This document shows, piece after piece, positions 1 through 7,815 of a stretch of 64,000 nt of DNA. The translations under genes were made by a program, and so were the position numbers. Position 1 is the stretch's first letter; every line of letters starts with the position of its first letter. A model generated the notes under the pieces. That model saw nothing but the letters and a program-made list of their open reading frames with translations. It did no database searches and had not been told where the DNA came from. The DNA is from Plastoroseomonas hellenica (lineage in GTDB: Bacteria; Pseudomonadota; Alphaproteobacteria; Acetobacterales; Acetobacteraceae), in contig NZ_JAAGBB010000017.1 in NCBI RefSeq assembly GCF_018129085.1, positions 62,001 to 126,000 of the forward strand. Reading direction: 5' to 3'.

Positions 1-84
1 ATGCCCTTCTGACCCCGACGGGGCGTGATCGTCGCCGGCCAGGACGGCCGCGGCGGTGAATCACGCACTCCAGAACGGAGAATG

Positions 85-119
85 GATCATGGGCGGTTCA
101 AGACGGGCCGCCCATGATC
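85..119. promoter_or_regulatory. 12-bp perfect inverted repeat upstream of the MORN lipoprotein
   Basis: Arms GATCATGGGCGG (85-96) and CCGCCCATGATC (108-119) are perfect reverse complements around an 11-nt loop. The repeat ends 32 nt before the start codon of the lipoprotein at 152. No T-tract follows, so it may be an operator or the factor-dependent end of a gene that lies before the window. Bases 1-84 hold nothing I can assign. Confidence 0.45.
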
Positions 120-151
120 TAGCGTCCCAGCCGGACTCGAGGGGAACCGGC

Positions 152-946
152 ATGGCGCGGATACAGAGTGGTCTCAGCGCGGCGATGGCCGCCATTCTGG
201 CCGCGGCCTGCACCCCCGCTGCCGATGGCGGGTCGCCAGTCGCCTCGCCGCCGGTCGCGGCGGCAATATCTGCATCCGCGCCGCGCCGCGCGGTCCCCGC
301 ACCCCGCCCCGCCGCGCCACCTGCCGCAGCGCTCGCAGCACCCGGCGGCGCCGGCTGGCTGGTCGATGCCGCGAGTGGCTGCTGGCTCTGGACTCACACC
401 GCAGCGCCCGGCGTCGCGGCATCCTGGACCGGCGCCTGCCCGCGCGGCCCGGCCGAAGGCCCGGGCGAGGCGCGCTTCACCTGGCCCCAGGACGGCGCCG
501 CGCGCGCCAGGACCGTGACCGGCAATTTCCGCCGCGGCCGCATCGAGGGCGAAGGCAGCGCCATCGCCCCGGGCGGTGAGCGCTACACCGGCAGTTTCCG
601 CGACGGGCGCGGCAATGGCCGCGGCCGCATCCTGTTCCCCAATGGCAACACCTATGAAGGCGGCATCGTGGACGACCGCGCGCAGGGCCGCGGCGTCTAT
701 ACCTTCACGAATGGCGACCGCTATGAGGGCGACCTGATCGCCAATCTGGCGACCGGGCGCGGCGTCTATACCTGGGGCAACGGCGACCGCTACGAGGGCG
801 GCATCCGCGACAACCGACCGGATGGCCAGGGCAGCTATCAGACGCAACGCGGCCTCTTCGCGGGCACCTGGAACTATGGCTGCTTCCGCGATCCCGCGAG
901 CGGCACGCGGGTCGCCATGTGGCGCGACATCGCGGAATGCCCGTGA
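152..946 (+). CDS. MORN-repeat lipoprotein
   Basis: Predicted exported lipoprotein of 264 residues. The ATG at 152 gives a signal sequence ending in LAAAC, a permissive lipobox with Cys20. An earlier in-frame ATG at 56 would bury this signal. A Pro/Ala-rich linker follows, then about five MORN-type repeats of the YxGxxxxGxxxGxG kind in the C-terminal half (GNTYEG, GDRYEG and similar). MORN repeats form an extended beta scaffold and have been linked to membrane or protein contacts; no enzyme domain is visible. It stands alone, 13 nt before the SRAP gene. The function is unknown; only the repeat class and the lipoprotein signal are supported. Confidence 0.8.
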   Translation: MARIQSGLSAAMAAILAAACTPAADGGSPVASPPVAAAISASAPRRAVPAPRPAAPPAAALAAPGGAGWLVDAASGCWLWTHTAAPGVAASWTGACPRGPAEGPGEARFTWPQDGAARARTVTGNFRRGRIEGEGSAIAPGGERYTGSFRDGRGNGRGRILFPNGNTYEGGIVDDRAQGRGVYTFTNGDRYEGDLIANLATGRGVYTWGNGDRYEGGIRDNRPDGQGSYQTQRGLFAGTWNYGCFRDPASGTRVAMWRDIAECP

Positions 947-959
947 CGGTGCCCGGTTG

Positions 960-1673
960 ATGTGCGGTCGCTATTTCCTGTTCCGGCCTCCCGCCGAGCT
1001 GGCGCAGTACGCCGAGTCCGCCCTGGCGTCGAACCATCCGCCTTCCTGGAACATCGCGCCGACGCAGGAGAGCCTGGTGGTCCGCCGTCACCCACAAAGT
1101 GGCGAGCGCCATCTCGATGCCCTGCGCTGGGGCCTGGTGCCGCATTGGGCGAAGGATGCAACGGGCGCGGCCAGGCTGATGAACGCCCGTGCCGACGGGC
1201 TGGCGGAGAAGCCCTCCTTCCGGGAGGCCTTCGTAAAGCGGCGTTGCCTGGTGCCGATGGATGGCTTCTACGAATGGCGGAAGGACGGGGATCGGAAGCA
1301 GGCCTATGCCGCAGCGCTCACGTCCGGCGAGCCGATGCTGGTGGCGGGCCTCTGGGAAGGGTGGAAGCAGCCGGACGGCAGCTGGCTCCGCACCTATACG
1401 GTCATCACCACCGAATCGAACCCGAAACAGGCGCTGGTGCATCCGCGCATGCCGGCGATCCTGCCGCCGATGCTGTGGGATGCCTGGCTTGGCGCGGAGG
1501 AGGCGACGCCCGACGAGCTGCTGGCGATGCTGGAACCCTGCCTGGCCGAGGAGCTCGCAATCTGGCCAGTTGACAACCGCGTGGGGAAATTCGCGGAAAA
1601 CGATGCCGGGCTGCTGCAGCGTGACCCGCTGGCGGTGCCGCCGCCGGAGCTGGACGATCCGCCGCCGTTCTGA
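960..1673 (+). CDS. yedK: SRAP-domain abasic-site processing protein (YedK/HMCES family)
   Basis: The family shields abasic sites in single-stranded DNA by forming a thiazolidine crosslink through the N-terminal cysteine. The start at 960 gives MCGRY, placing the catalytic Cys at position 2 after Met removal, and this fixes the start. Other expected motifs are present: WNIAPTQ, MNARAD (DNA-binding Asn), GFYEWR (catalytic Glu) and VHPRMP (active-site His). At 237 residues it has normal length. It stands alone between the MORN gene and the convergent dksA, with no SOS box recognised upstream. Identification is firm; the physiological role is inferred from the family. Confidence 0.93.
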   Translation: MCGRYFLFRPPAELAQYAESALASNHPPSWNIAPTQESLVVRRHPQSGERHLDALRWGLVPHWAKDATGAARLMNARADGLAEKPSFREAFVKRRCLVPMDGFYEWRKDGDRKQAYAAALTSGEPMLVAGLWEGWKQPDGSWLRTYTVITTESNPKQALVHPRMPAILPPMLWDAWLGAEEATPDELLAMLEPCLAEELAIWPVDNRVGKFAENDAGLLQRDPLAVPPPELDDPPPF

Positions 1674-1694
1674 GAGGGAAGCCGGGAACCGCGA

Positions 1695-2111
1695 TCAGTC
1701 GTCGCGGTGGACCTTTTCCATCTTCTCGTGGCGCTCCTGTGCCTCGATCGACATGGTCGCGATCGGGCGGGCCTCCAGCCGGCGCAGGCCGATCGGCTCG
1801 CCGGTCTCCTCGCAATAGCCGTAGGTGCCGTTCTCGATGCGCTCGATCGCCTGGTCGATCTTGCTGATCAGCTTGCGGGCCCGATCCCGGGTGCGCAGCT
1901 CCAGGGCCCGGTCGGTCTCGACGCTGGCACGGTCGGTGAGATCCGCTTCGGTGATCCCCCCTTCAGACAGGGAGGACAGCGTCTCCCCGGCCTCGCGCAG
2001 CAGATCCTGACGCCAGCGCAGCAGCTTCTGGCGGAAATACTCCTGCTGCAGGGGGTTCATGAACTCCTCGGCGTCCGAGGGTTTGTAGTCCGGCGGCAGC
2101 GTCACGAGCAT
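1695..2111 (-). CDS. dksA: RNA polymerase-binding transcription factor DksA, one-cysteine type
   Basis: DksA binds the RNA polymerase secondary channel and works with ppGpp. The 138-residue protein has the coiled-coil tip with Asp57 and Asp60 in ADLTDRA, the ELRTRDRARKL helix, and the globular stretch GLRRLEARP. Only one of the four canonical zinc-finger cysteines remains (Cys100); the others are Thr, Ser and Ala. From memory this pattern occurs in known alphaproteobacterial DksA proteins that work without zinc, so it is probably functional. It lies downstream of fliX on the same strand with a 142-nt gap. That gap contains an inverted repeat (2168-2176 with 2211-2219) and may carry dksA's own promoter. 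Confidence 0.93.
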   Translation of the reverse strand: MLVTLPPDYKPSDAEEFMNPLQQEYFRQKLLRWRQDLLREAGETLSSLSEGGITEADLTDRASVETDRALELRTRDRARKLISKIDQAIERIENGTYGYCEETGEPIGLRRLEARPIATMSIEAQERHEKMEKVHRDD

Positions 2112-2253
2112 CGCGGTCTTCCCCCGCCCAGGGCCCGGCTGCCGCACCGCGGTCGATCCGCGAGGGTCCCCCTTGGGCGCCGGTTCTATACGCGCGAGGC
2201 CCCATCCAAGCCAAGGGGGGGAATTTCGGCAAAGCCCTGAAGAGGCGCGGTTT

Positions 2254-2676
2254 TCACTCCCGTGCCATAAGCCCGGCGCATTCGAGGCGTGCCAGTTCCA
2301 CCCGGGCGCGCAGCGCGATGGCCGCCACTGCCTCGGCGAGCGCCGGATCGGCGGCCTGCTCGCCCCCCGACAGGCTGGCCAGCCGGGCGAGCCGCGCGGG
2401 GTCGAGTCGCCCGCCCAGCAACGCCACCTGGACCTCCTGCAGCTCCTCCAGCAGGGCCAGGCCGCGCTTGCGCGCCCGCGCGTCGCGTTCTTCGGCCGTG
2501 CTGCCTTCCTGCAGAGAGAGCAGCCCAAAATCCACCGCCTGTGCTGCCGCCGCAGCGCCGGCGCGTGCCGCCGGTGCCTCCTCGGCGACGCCCAGCCGGA
2601 AGGCGGTGCCTCCGCGCCCCGCTCTCGCCGGCGCAACCGGGCCGCTGCCCGGCGTGATGCCTCGGATGCCGCTCAT
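2254..2676 (-). CDS. fliX: flagellar assembly trans-acting factor FliX
   Basis: FliX couples basal-body assembly to the sigma54 activator FlbD in Caulobacter. This 140-residue protein has the family layout: a short basic, Gly-rich N-terminus, a middle helix with FGLLSLQE, a RKRGLALLEELQEVQVALLGG helix region, and a C-terminal helix ending ALRARVELARLE. It diverges from flgI, the same arrangement as the Caulobacter fliX/flgI locus. The 283-nt gap between them holds a -24/-12 promoter facing flgI and a palindrome that could serve both genes. Identification relies on motif pattern plus context. Confidence 0.85.
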   Translation of the reverse strand: MSGIRGITPGSGPVAPARAGRGGTAFRLGVAEEAPAARAGAAAAAQAVDFGLLSLQEGSTAEERDARARKRGLALLEELQEVQVALLGGRLDPARLARLASLSGGEQAADPALAEAVAAIALRARVELARLECAGLMARE

Positions 2677-2840
2677 CGGCTACTCCAGTTCCCGGGTCGG
2701 CTTTCGCGCTGTCGCGCTCGCCTCAATCGCCCCAGCCTTTCTCGTTCCTGCGCGTATCTACACCGGTTCGGGTGAATTCACTCCAAACCGGCCGCTCCGG
2801 GCGACCATCCCGTGCCGCCCCCCGGCAGGTGGCGCCGGGT

Positions 2841-2859
2841 CCCGGCAAGCCTTGCCGGG
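2841..2859. promoter_or_regulatory. 19-bp perfect palindrome between fliX and flgI, candidate FlbD enhancer
   Basis: Arms CCCGGCAAG and CTTGCCGGG flank a single C. It lies 28 nt upstream of the -24 element of the flgI promoter and 164 nt upstream of fliX. From memory, Caulobacter ftr enhancers bound by FlbD have similar CGGCAA/TTGCCG half-sites; I could not check this. The position between a FlbD cofactor gene and a sigma54-type promoter makes an enhancer the natural reading. Confidence 0.5.
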
Positions 2860-2887
2860 CTCTGCCCTGAAAAACCGGTCCCAGGGC

Positions 2888-2902
2888 TGGCACGGCGGTT
2901 GC
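2888..2902 (+). promoter_or_regulatory. sigma54 (-24/-12) promoter of flgI
   Basis: TGGCACG at 2888-2894, four bases, then TTGC at 2899-2902 exactly matches the sigma54 consensus TGGCACG-N4-TTGC. The -24 GG and -12 GC are 12 nt apart as required. Transcription should begin near 2914, leaving a leader of about 46 nt before the flgI GTG. Confidence 0.82.
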
Positions 2903-2959
2903 CCTGTCCGTCCTGGGCGGTGGCGCAGTCGTGCCGCCCGCCAGAACGGAGACCGGAGA

Positions 2960-4075
2960 GTGACGGGTATTCCTTTCCCGAAGGCGAAGATCGCCCTCGC
3001 GCTGCTGCTGCTGCTCGTGGCGCCCGCCGCCTTCGGCCAAGTCCGCATCAAGGACATCGCCGATGTGGAGGGGGTTCGCGACAACCAGCTCGTCGGCTAC
3101 GGCCTCGTCGTCGGCCTCAATGGCACCGGCGACCGGCTGCGCAACGCGATCTTCACCCGCCAGTCCCTGGTCGGCATGTTGGAGCGGCTCGGCGTCAACA
3201 CCCGCGACAACGAGACCCGGCTCGACACCCGCAACGTCGCCGCGGTGATGGTGACGGCGAATCTGCCCGCCTTCTCCCGCCCCGGCAGCCGAATCGACAT
3301 CGCCGTCTCGGCGCTCGGCGACGCGACCGACCTGCAGGGCGGCACCCTGATCGTGACCCCGCTGCTGGCCGCCGATGGCGAGGTCTATGCCGTCGCCCAG
3401 GGCGCGATCGCGACCGGCGCCATCGCAGCGCGCGGCGCCGGCGCCAGCGTCACCCGCGGCGTGCCGACCTCCGGCCGCATCACCTCGGGCGCCATCGTGG
3501 AGCGGGAGATCCCCTTCCAGCTCGCCGGGCGCAACCAGCTGCGCCTGGCGCTGCGCAATCCGGATTTCACGACGGCGCGCCGCATCGCCGCGGCCATCAA
3601 CCGCACCGCGCGCAGCGAGATCGCGGTCGCGAGCGATCCGCGCACGGTCTCCGTCGCGCTGGCCGGCCGCGACCCGGTCGGCTTCATGACCGACATCGAG
3701 CAGCTTCGCATCGAGCCCGACCAGGCGGCACGCGTGGTGATCGAGGAGGCCTCCGGCACCATCGTCATGGGTGCGGGCGTCAGGGTCTCCACCGTCGCGA
3801 TCGCCCAGGGCAACCTGACGATCCGGGTCACCGAAACCCCGCAGGTCAGCCAGCCGAATGCACTCTCCGGCGGGCAGACCGTGGTGGTGCCGCGCACCCA
3901 GATCGAGGTCGACGACCAGCGCGAGCGCCGGATGGGCGTGCTGCCGGCCTCCGTCACGCTGCAGGACCTGGTCCGTGGCCTGAACAGCCTGGGCGTCGGG
4001 CCACGCGACCTCATCACCATCCTGCGCACCATCAAGGCTGCCGGCGCCCTGCAGGCCGAGCTGGAGCTGCGCTGA
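2960..4075 (+). CDS. flgI: flagellar P-ring protein FlgI
   Basis: FlgI forms the periplasmic P-ring around the flagellar rod. The GTG at 2960 is chosen because GGAG at 2948-2951 is well spaced and because it yields a clean signal peptide (KIALALLLLLVAPAAFG) cleaved before QVRIKD. The 371-residue protein, of normal length, carries the hallmark stretches RIKDIADVEGVRDNQLVGYG, VGLNGTGD and the C-terminal LVRGLNSLGVGPRDLI. The reading frame stays open far upstream, but only this start fits the sigma54 promoter and signal peptide. Its stop overlaps the next start (TGATG). Confidence 0.96.
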   Translation: MTGIPFPKAKIALALLLLLVAPAAFGQVRIKDIADVEGVRDNQLVGYGLVVGLNGTGDRLRNAIFTRQSLVGMLERLGVNTRDNETRLDTRNVAAVMVTANLPAFSRPGSRIDIAVSALGDATDLQGGTLIVTPLLAADGEVYAVAQGAIATGAIAARGAGASVTRGVPTSGRITSGAIVEREIPFQLAGRNQLRLALRNPDFTTARRIAAAINRTARSEIAVASDPRTVSVALAGRDPVGFMTDIEQLRIEPDQAARVVIEEASGTIVMGAGVRVSTVAIAQGNLTIRVTETPQVSQPNALSGGQTVVVPRTQIEVDDQRERRMGVLPASVTLQDLVRGLNSLGVGPRDLITILRTIKAAGALQAELELR

Positions 4076-4422
4076 TGCCAGCCCCCGCCCCGTCGGCCCC
4101 CCTGGCCGCCCTCGCCCCGCCCTCCGCGCCCGGCGTCAGCGCCCCGCGCGCCTCCGCCGACCAGGGGCGGATGCGTGAAGCGGCCCGCAGGTTCGAGGCC
4201 CAGATGCTCGGCCAGATGCTGCAGCCGATGTTCGCCACCGCGGATCTGTCGCGCAGCCGCTTCGGCGGCGGCACCGGCGAGGCGCAGTGGCAGCCGATGC
4301 TCGTCGATGCCTTTGCCCAGGCAGCCTCCCGCCGCGGCGGCTTCGGCATCGCCGATGCCGTCTATCGCGAAATGCTCCGCGTGCAGTCCGCACGCTCCAC
4401 CCGAGGGAACCCTGCTCCATGA
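4075..4422 (+). CDS. flgJ: rod-binding FlgJ N-terminal-domain protein
   Basis: Small 115-residue protein holding only the rod-binding domain of FlgJ (AARRFEAQMLGQMLQPMF, then WQPMLVDAFAQAASRRGGFGIADAVYREM). The C-terminal muramidase domain of enterobacterial FlgJ is absent, as is usual in alphaproteobacteria, where a separate lytic enzyme is used. It should cap or guide rod assembly in the periplasm. It overlaps flgI by one base and the next gene by four, so the three genes are one operon under the sigma54 promoter. Confidence 0.85.
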   Translation: MPAPAPSAPLAALAPPSAPGVSAPRASADQGRMREAARRFEAQMLGQMLQPMFATADLSRSRFGGGTGEAQWQPMLVDAFAQAASRRGGFGIADAVYREMLRVQSARSTRGNPAP

Positions 4423-4823
4423 TGGACGTCCTGCTCCGCGCCGGTCACCGGCTCGCCGAGGCGCTCGCCGCCGAGAATGCGGCGCTCGCCAAGCTCGACC
4501 TGGCCACGGCCGGCCAGCTCGCCGGCGACAAGCTCCGCGCGACCGATGCCTTCGCCGCCGCCGCGCAGAGCTGCCAGAAGCTCGGTACCCGCGCCGTCGG
4601 GCCGGAGCAGTCGGTCGCGCGCGCGCTGGCCGCCCATATCGCGACCCTCGGCGAAGAGAATCGCCGCCTGCTCCAGCGCGCCATCGCGCTGCAGTCGCGG
4701 GTGATCGAGACCATCGCGCAGGCGGCGCTGCCCTCAGCGAACCCGCTGCCGGGCTATGCGAACCTGGCGCGGCGGCCGATCCAGCAGCCGGCCTCGGCCC
4801 TCGCGCTCTCCGCCCGGATCTAA
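4419..4823 (+). CDS. FlgN-like flagellar chaperone (putative)
   Basis: A 134-residue, largely helical protein beginning MMDVLLRAGHRLAEALAAENAALAKLD. The long amphipathic helices and the place behind flgJ match the FlgN-type proteins found in alphaproteobacterial flgI operons; FlgN chaperones the hook-filament junction proteins. Sequence conservation in this family is poor, so the name rests mostly on context. Two ATGs (4419 and 4422) overlap the flgJ stop; either may be used. A strong double hairpin follows the stop. Confidence 0.6.
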   Translation: MMDVLLRAGHRLAEALAAENAALAKLDLATAGQLAGDKLRATDAFAAAAQSCQKLGTRAVGPEQSVARALAAHIATLGEENRRLLQRAIALQSRVIETIAQAALPSANPLPGYANLARRPIQQPASALALSARI

Positions 4824-4836
4824 GGCTTGCACTTGC

Positions 4837-4897
4837 GGCGTTGATCGAAGAGCGATCAACGCCCCCTCCAACGCCGGGCGCAGGCCATCCGGCCTGC
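4837..4897 (+). terminator. double hairpin ending the flgI operon
   Basis: Two stem-loops follow the operon. The first has 11-bp arms GGCGTTGATCG (4837-4847) and CGATCAACGCC (4853-4863). The second has arms GCAGGCC (4880-4886) and GGCCTGC (4891-4897) and is followed only by TT. There is no real U-tract, so termination may need Rho, but stem strength and position just after the last gene support a transcript end. Confidence 0.5.
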
Positions 4898-4981
4898 TTG
4901 GCTTCGCCGAAGTACTCGTGCCGTTCATATACTGCAGCGCAGCATCTTGCGGGGTGAAGGCGGCAGGCGCAGCCTGGGGAG

Positions 4982-5509
4982 GTGCCTGCATTCCTCCGCC
5001 AGAACTTGGCCCTCCTCGTCATCTGCGTCATCGGCGTCGCGGCCGCGATCGGCACGTATGAGCTGCGCGGGCCAGCCGCCTTCCGCCATGCGCTCGAATC
5101 GGCGGGCGGCATGCTGCTCTTCATCCTGCCGGCCATCATCGGCGGGCTGCTGCTCGCGGGCGCACTGAAGCAACTGGTCCCACCGGGGGCGCTGGCACGC
5201 TGGATGGGGGCGGATGCCGGCATCCGCGGCCTCGCCATCGCGACGCTCGCCGGCATGGCAACGCCGGGCGGGCCGATGGCGGCCTTTCCCCTGGTGCTGG
5301 TGCTCGCCCAAGCAGGGGCGGATCGCGGCGCGCTGGTTGCCTTCATCTTCGCCTGGTCGCTGAACGGCTTCCAGCGCCTGCTGGTCTATGAGGTGCCGCT
5401 GCTCGGCGCCGATTTCACCCTCATGCGCTTCCTCGTCACGCTGCCGCTGCCGCTGCTCGCGGGCTGGCTCGGCCGGATGATCCCGATCCGCTGGACGCCG
5501 CCGCAATGA
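4982..5509 (+). CDS. permease half-protein 1 (DUF318/ArsP-like)
   Basis: A 175-residue membrane protein with about five transmembrane helices, resembling one half of the two-fold repeated DUF318 (ArsP-type) permeases. The motif GMATPGGPMAAFPLVL is the half-repeat signature and recurs in the next gene. The start is GTG at 4982 directly behind GGGGAG. The next half overlaps it by ATGA, so the two are translated together and probably pair in the membrane. Substrate unknown; ArsP relatives export organoarsenicals, but no arsenic gene is nearby. Confidence 0.7.
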   Translation: MPAFLRQNLALLVICVIGVAAAIGTYELRGPAAFRHALESAGGMLLFILPAIIGGLLLAGALKQLVPPGALARWMGADAGIRGLAIATLAGMATPGGPMAAFPLVLVLAQAGADRGALVAFIFAWSLNGFQRLLVYEVPLLGADFTLMRFLVTLPLPLLAGWLGRMIPIRWTPPQ

Positions 5510-6021
5510 GCGCGACGCAGGGGCTGCTGTGGCTGATGGCCCTGATCGCCTTCGGCTTCTGCCTCAGGCGCGGTGGCGGCATGGCGATCCGCGCCGCGAA
5601 GGATGGCGGCCACAGCCTGCTGCGGGTGCTGCCCCTCTTTGCCGCCGCGCTGCCGATGTCCGCCTTCCTGGCGGAGCTGGTGCCGGCCGATATCGCGGAG
5701 GGCTGGCTCGGCCATGAATCCGGGCTGACCGGCATCCTCATCGCCTCGCTGGCCGGCGGCTTCATCCCCGGCGGGCCCTTTGTCTCCTTCCCCCTGGTGC
5801 TGACCTTCACCAAGGCCGGCGCCGGCGTGCCGCAGATGGCGGCCTTGGTGACCGGCTGGGCGATCTACGGCTTTCACCGCGTCATCGCCTGGGAATTGCC
5901 GGTGCTGGGCCCGCGCTTCGTCCTGCTGCGCATGCTGGCGGGCCTGGCGCTGCCGGTGCTGACGGGACTGGGGGTGGAACTGCTGCTGCCCTTCTTCCCC
6001 AATGCGCTGCTCCACCGGTGA
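5506..6021 (+). CDS. permease half-protein 2 (DUF318/ArsP-like)
   Basis: A 171-residue partner of the preceding gene, again with about five membrane helices. It has the signature GGFIPGGPFVSFPLVL, which mirrors ATPGGPMAAFPLVL in the first half, followed by WAIYGFHR against WSLNGFQR. The paired motifs show that the two proteins are diverged repeats and probably form a heterodimer equal to one full-length permease. Translation is coupled by a 4-nt overlap. The reductase gene starts 33 nt later, which could place it in the same transcript by chance. Confidence 0.7.
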   Translation: MSATQGLLWLMALIAFGFCLRRGGGMAIRAAKDGGHSLLRVLPLFAAALPMSAFLAELVPADIAEGWLGHESGLTGILIASLAGGFIPGGPFVSFPLVLTFTKAGAGVPQMAALVTGWAIYGFHRVIAWELPVLGPRFVLLRMLAGLALPVLTGLGVELLLPFFPNALLHR

Positions 6022-6054
6022 CAGGGCGCCCGGCCTCGGGCATATCGCCGCGCA

Positions 6055-6828
6055 ATGGGAGATCAGGGCGAGGATCGCGACTGGCAGGCCGTGCTGCGCG
6101 CCCGCGACGGCGCCGCGGTACCCACCGGTTCGCTTGGCGAACTCTTCGCGCCGGTGCTCGCGCCGGCCGCGGCGGGCGATGGCTGCCGCGTGATCGGGCG
6201 GCTGTGCCAGACGCTCGACGGGCGGATCGCGACCGCCAGCGGCTCCTCGCAATGGATCGGCGGGCCCGGCGACATCCGGCACACGCATCGGCTGCGCGCG
6301 CTCTGCCATGGCGTGATCGTCGGCGCCGGCACGGTCGCCGCCGATGATCCGCGCCTGACGACGCGCGAGGTCGCAGGGCCCGACCCCATGCGCATCGTGC
6401 TCGATGCCCGGGCCCGGCTGCCTCCCACGCACCGCGTCTTCAACGGTGGCCCGCCGACCCTGCTGGTCGTCGCCGCCGACGCGCCTGCCGGCGCCATGCA
6501 TGGCGATGCCCGCGTGCTGCGCCTGGCGGGCAGCGGCGCGATCGACATCCCCGCGCTGTTGCGTGTACTCGCCGCCGAGGGGCTGACGCGGCTCTTCGTC
6601 GAAGGTGGCGGCGTCACCGTCTCCCGCTTTCTCGCCGAAGGCTGCCTCGATCGTCTGCATGTGACGGTGGCGCCGGTGCTGCTCGGCTCCGGTATTCCCG
6701 CCTTCACTTTGCCGCAGGCCGGACGGATAGAGGACGGGCTGCGCACCAGCTTCCGTGTCTTCCCGATGGAACCCGACATCCTGCTCGACATCCCGCTCGA
6801 CCGCGCGCGCCCGAAGGTCTGCCGGTGA
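6055..6828 (+). CDS. RibD C-terminal-domain reductase (stand-alone)
   Basis: A 257-residue protein of the RibD reductase/dihydrofolate-reductase-like fold without the N-terminal deaminase of true RibD. Visible motifs are QTLDGRIATASGSSQWI (substrate and NADPH region), GVIVGAGTVAADDPRLT, and VEGGG near the C-terminus for the cofactor phosphate. Stand-alone RibD-C proteins reduce pyrimidine, pterin or related heterocycles; the substrate cannot be told here. It overlaps the dehydrogenase by GTGA and opens a cluster that also has a pterin-synthase homologue, so a pteridine-like substrate is a reasonable inference. Confidence 0.8.
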   Translation: MGDQGEDRDWQAVLRARDGAAVPTGSLGELFAPVLAPAAAGDGCRVIGRLCQTLDGRIATASGSSQWIGGPGDIRHTHRLRALCHGVIVGAGTVAADDPRLTTREVAGPDPMRIVLDARARLPPTHRVFNGGPPTLLVVAADAPAGAMHGDARVLRLAGSGAIDIPALLRVLAAEGLTRLFVEGGGVTVSRFLAEGCLDRLHVTVAPVLLGSGIPAFTLPQAGRIEDGLRTSFRVFPMEPDILLDIPLDRARPKVCR

Positions 6829-7802
6829 AGGCGCGCGCCCTCTGGGCGACGGCGCCCGGCACCTGCGCGATCCGGGAGGAGGTGCTGCCGCCGCGCGCGT
6901 CGGACCAGGCGCTCGTCCGCACCCTCGTCACCGGCATCAGCCGCGGCACCGAACGCCTGGTGCTCGCCGGCCGGGTGCCGGAAAGCCAGTGGCCGGTGAT
7001 GCGCGCGCCGCTGATGGGCGGCGATTTCCCCTTCCCGGTGAAGTACGGCTACAGCGCGGTCGGCATTGTCGAGGAGGGGCCGGAAGCGCTGGCCGGCCGC
7101 CGCGTCTTCTGCCTGCATCCCCACCAGGACCGCTTCCTCGCCCCTGCCGGCATGTGCATCCCCATCCCCGATGCGGTGCCGGATGCGCGTGCCGCGCTCG
7201 GCGCGAACATGGAAACCGCGCTCAATATCCTCTGGGATGCGCGGCCGCTCGCCGGCGAACGCATGCTGGTGATCGGTGCCGGCGTGGTCGGGCTGCTCGC
7301 GGCCTACCTGCTCGCGCAGATCCCGGGCGCCGAGGTGGTGGTGACCGATATCGACCCGTACCGCCGCGCCGTCGCCGAAGCCCTCGGCGCCCGCTTCGCG
7401 GCGCCCGAGGACGTGCCCGGCGAGCGCGACCTGGTCATCCATGCCTCCGCCGCACCCGCCGGCCTGCGCCGGGCGTTGGAGCTCTGCGCCTTCGAGGCGC
7501 GGATCGTGGAGGCGAGCTGGTTCGGCGACAGCGAGTGCCCGCTGCCCCTCGGCGAAGCCTTCCATGCGAAGCGCCTGTCCATCGTCTCGACCCAGGTCGG
7601 CGCCGTCGCACCCGCGATGCGCGGCCGCCGCACCCATGGGGAACGGCTGGCGCTGGCGCTGGCGCTGCTCGCCGATCCCAGGCTCGATGCGCTGGTCGGC
7701 CCCGCGACCCGCTTCCCGGATCTGCCGGCGGCGCTGCCCGGCCTGCTGTCGCCGCCCGCGGGAGAGCCCGCGCCGCTCTGCCCCACTGTCTCCTATACAT
7801 AA
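6825..7802 (+). CDS. MDR-family zinc-type dehydrogenase/reductase
   Basis: A 325-residue medium-chain dehydrogenase/reductase. It has a GroES-like N-terminal half and a Rossmann half with VIGAGVVGLLAAYLLAQ. Where catalytic-zinc family members carry a Cys, the sequence reads TGISRGTE, so catalysis probably does not use that zinc site. NAD(P)-dependent oxidation of a sugar- or polyol-like side chain would fit the family, but no substrate can be read from the sequence. GTG start at 6825 overlaps the reductase stop; the PTPS homologue follows after 13 nt. Confidence 0.75.
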   Translation: MKARALWATAPGTCAIREEVLPPRASDQALVRTLVTGISRGTERLVLAGRVPESQWPVMRAPLMGGDFPFPVKYGYSAVGIVEEGPEALAGRRVFCLHPHQDRFLAPAGMCIPIPDAVPDARAALGANMETALNILWDARPLAGERMLVIGAGVVGLLAAYLLAQIPGAEVVVTDIDPYRRAVAEALGARFAAPEDVPGERDLVIHASAAPAGLRRALELCAFEARIVEASWFGDSECPLPLGEAFHAKRLSIVSTQVGAVAPAMRGRRTHGERLALALALLADPRLDALVGPATRFPDLPAALPGLLSPPAGEPAPLCPTVSYT

Positions 7803-7815
7803 GAGAGTGTGCCGC

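Noticed and set aside
2804-2818. Possible sigma54 promoter facing fliX
   Set aside because: A GGCACG-like -24 is present on minus but the -12 half is poor, so support is insufficient.
3385-5346. Long open frame (653 codons) on minus opposite flgI and the permease
   Set aside because: It lies antisense to well-supported genes, and its composition (Arg, Ala, Ser, Pro) is that of a shadow frame in GC-rich DNA.
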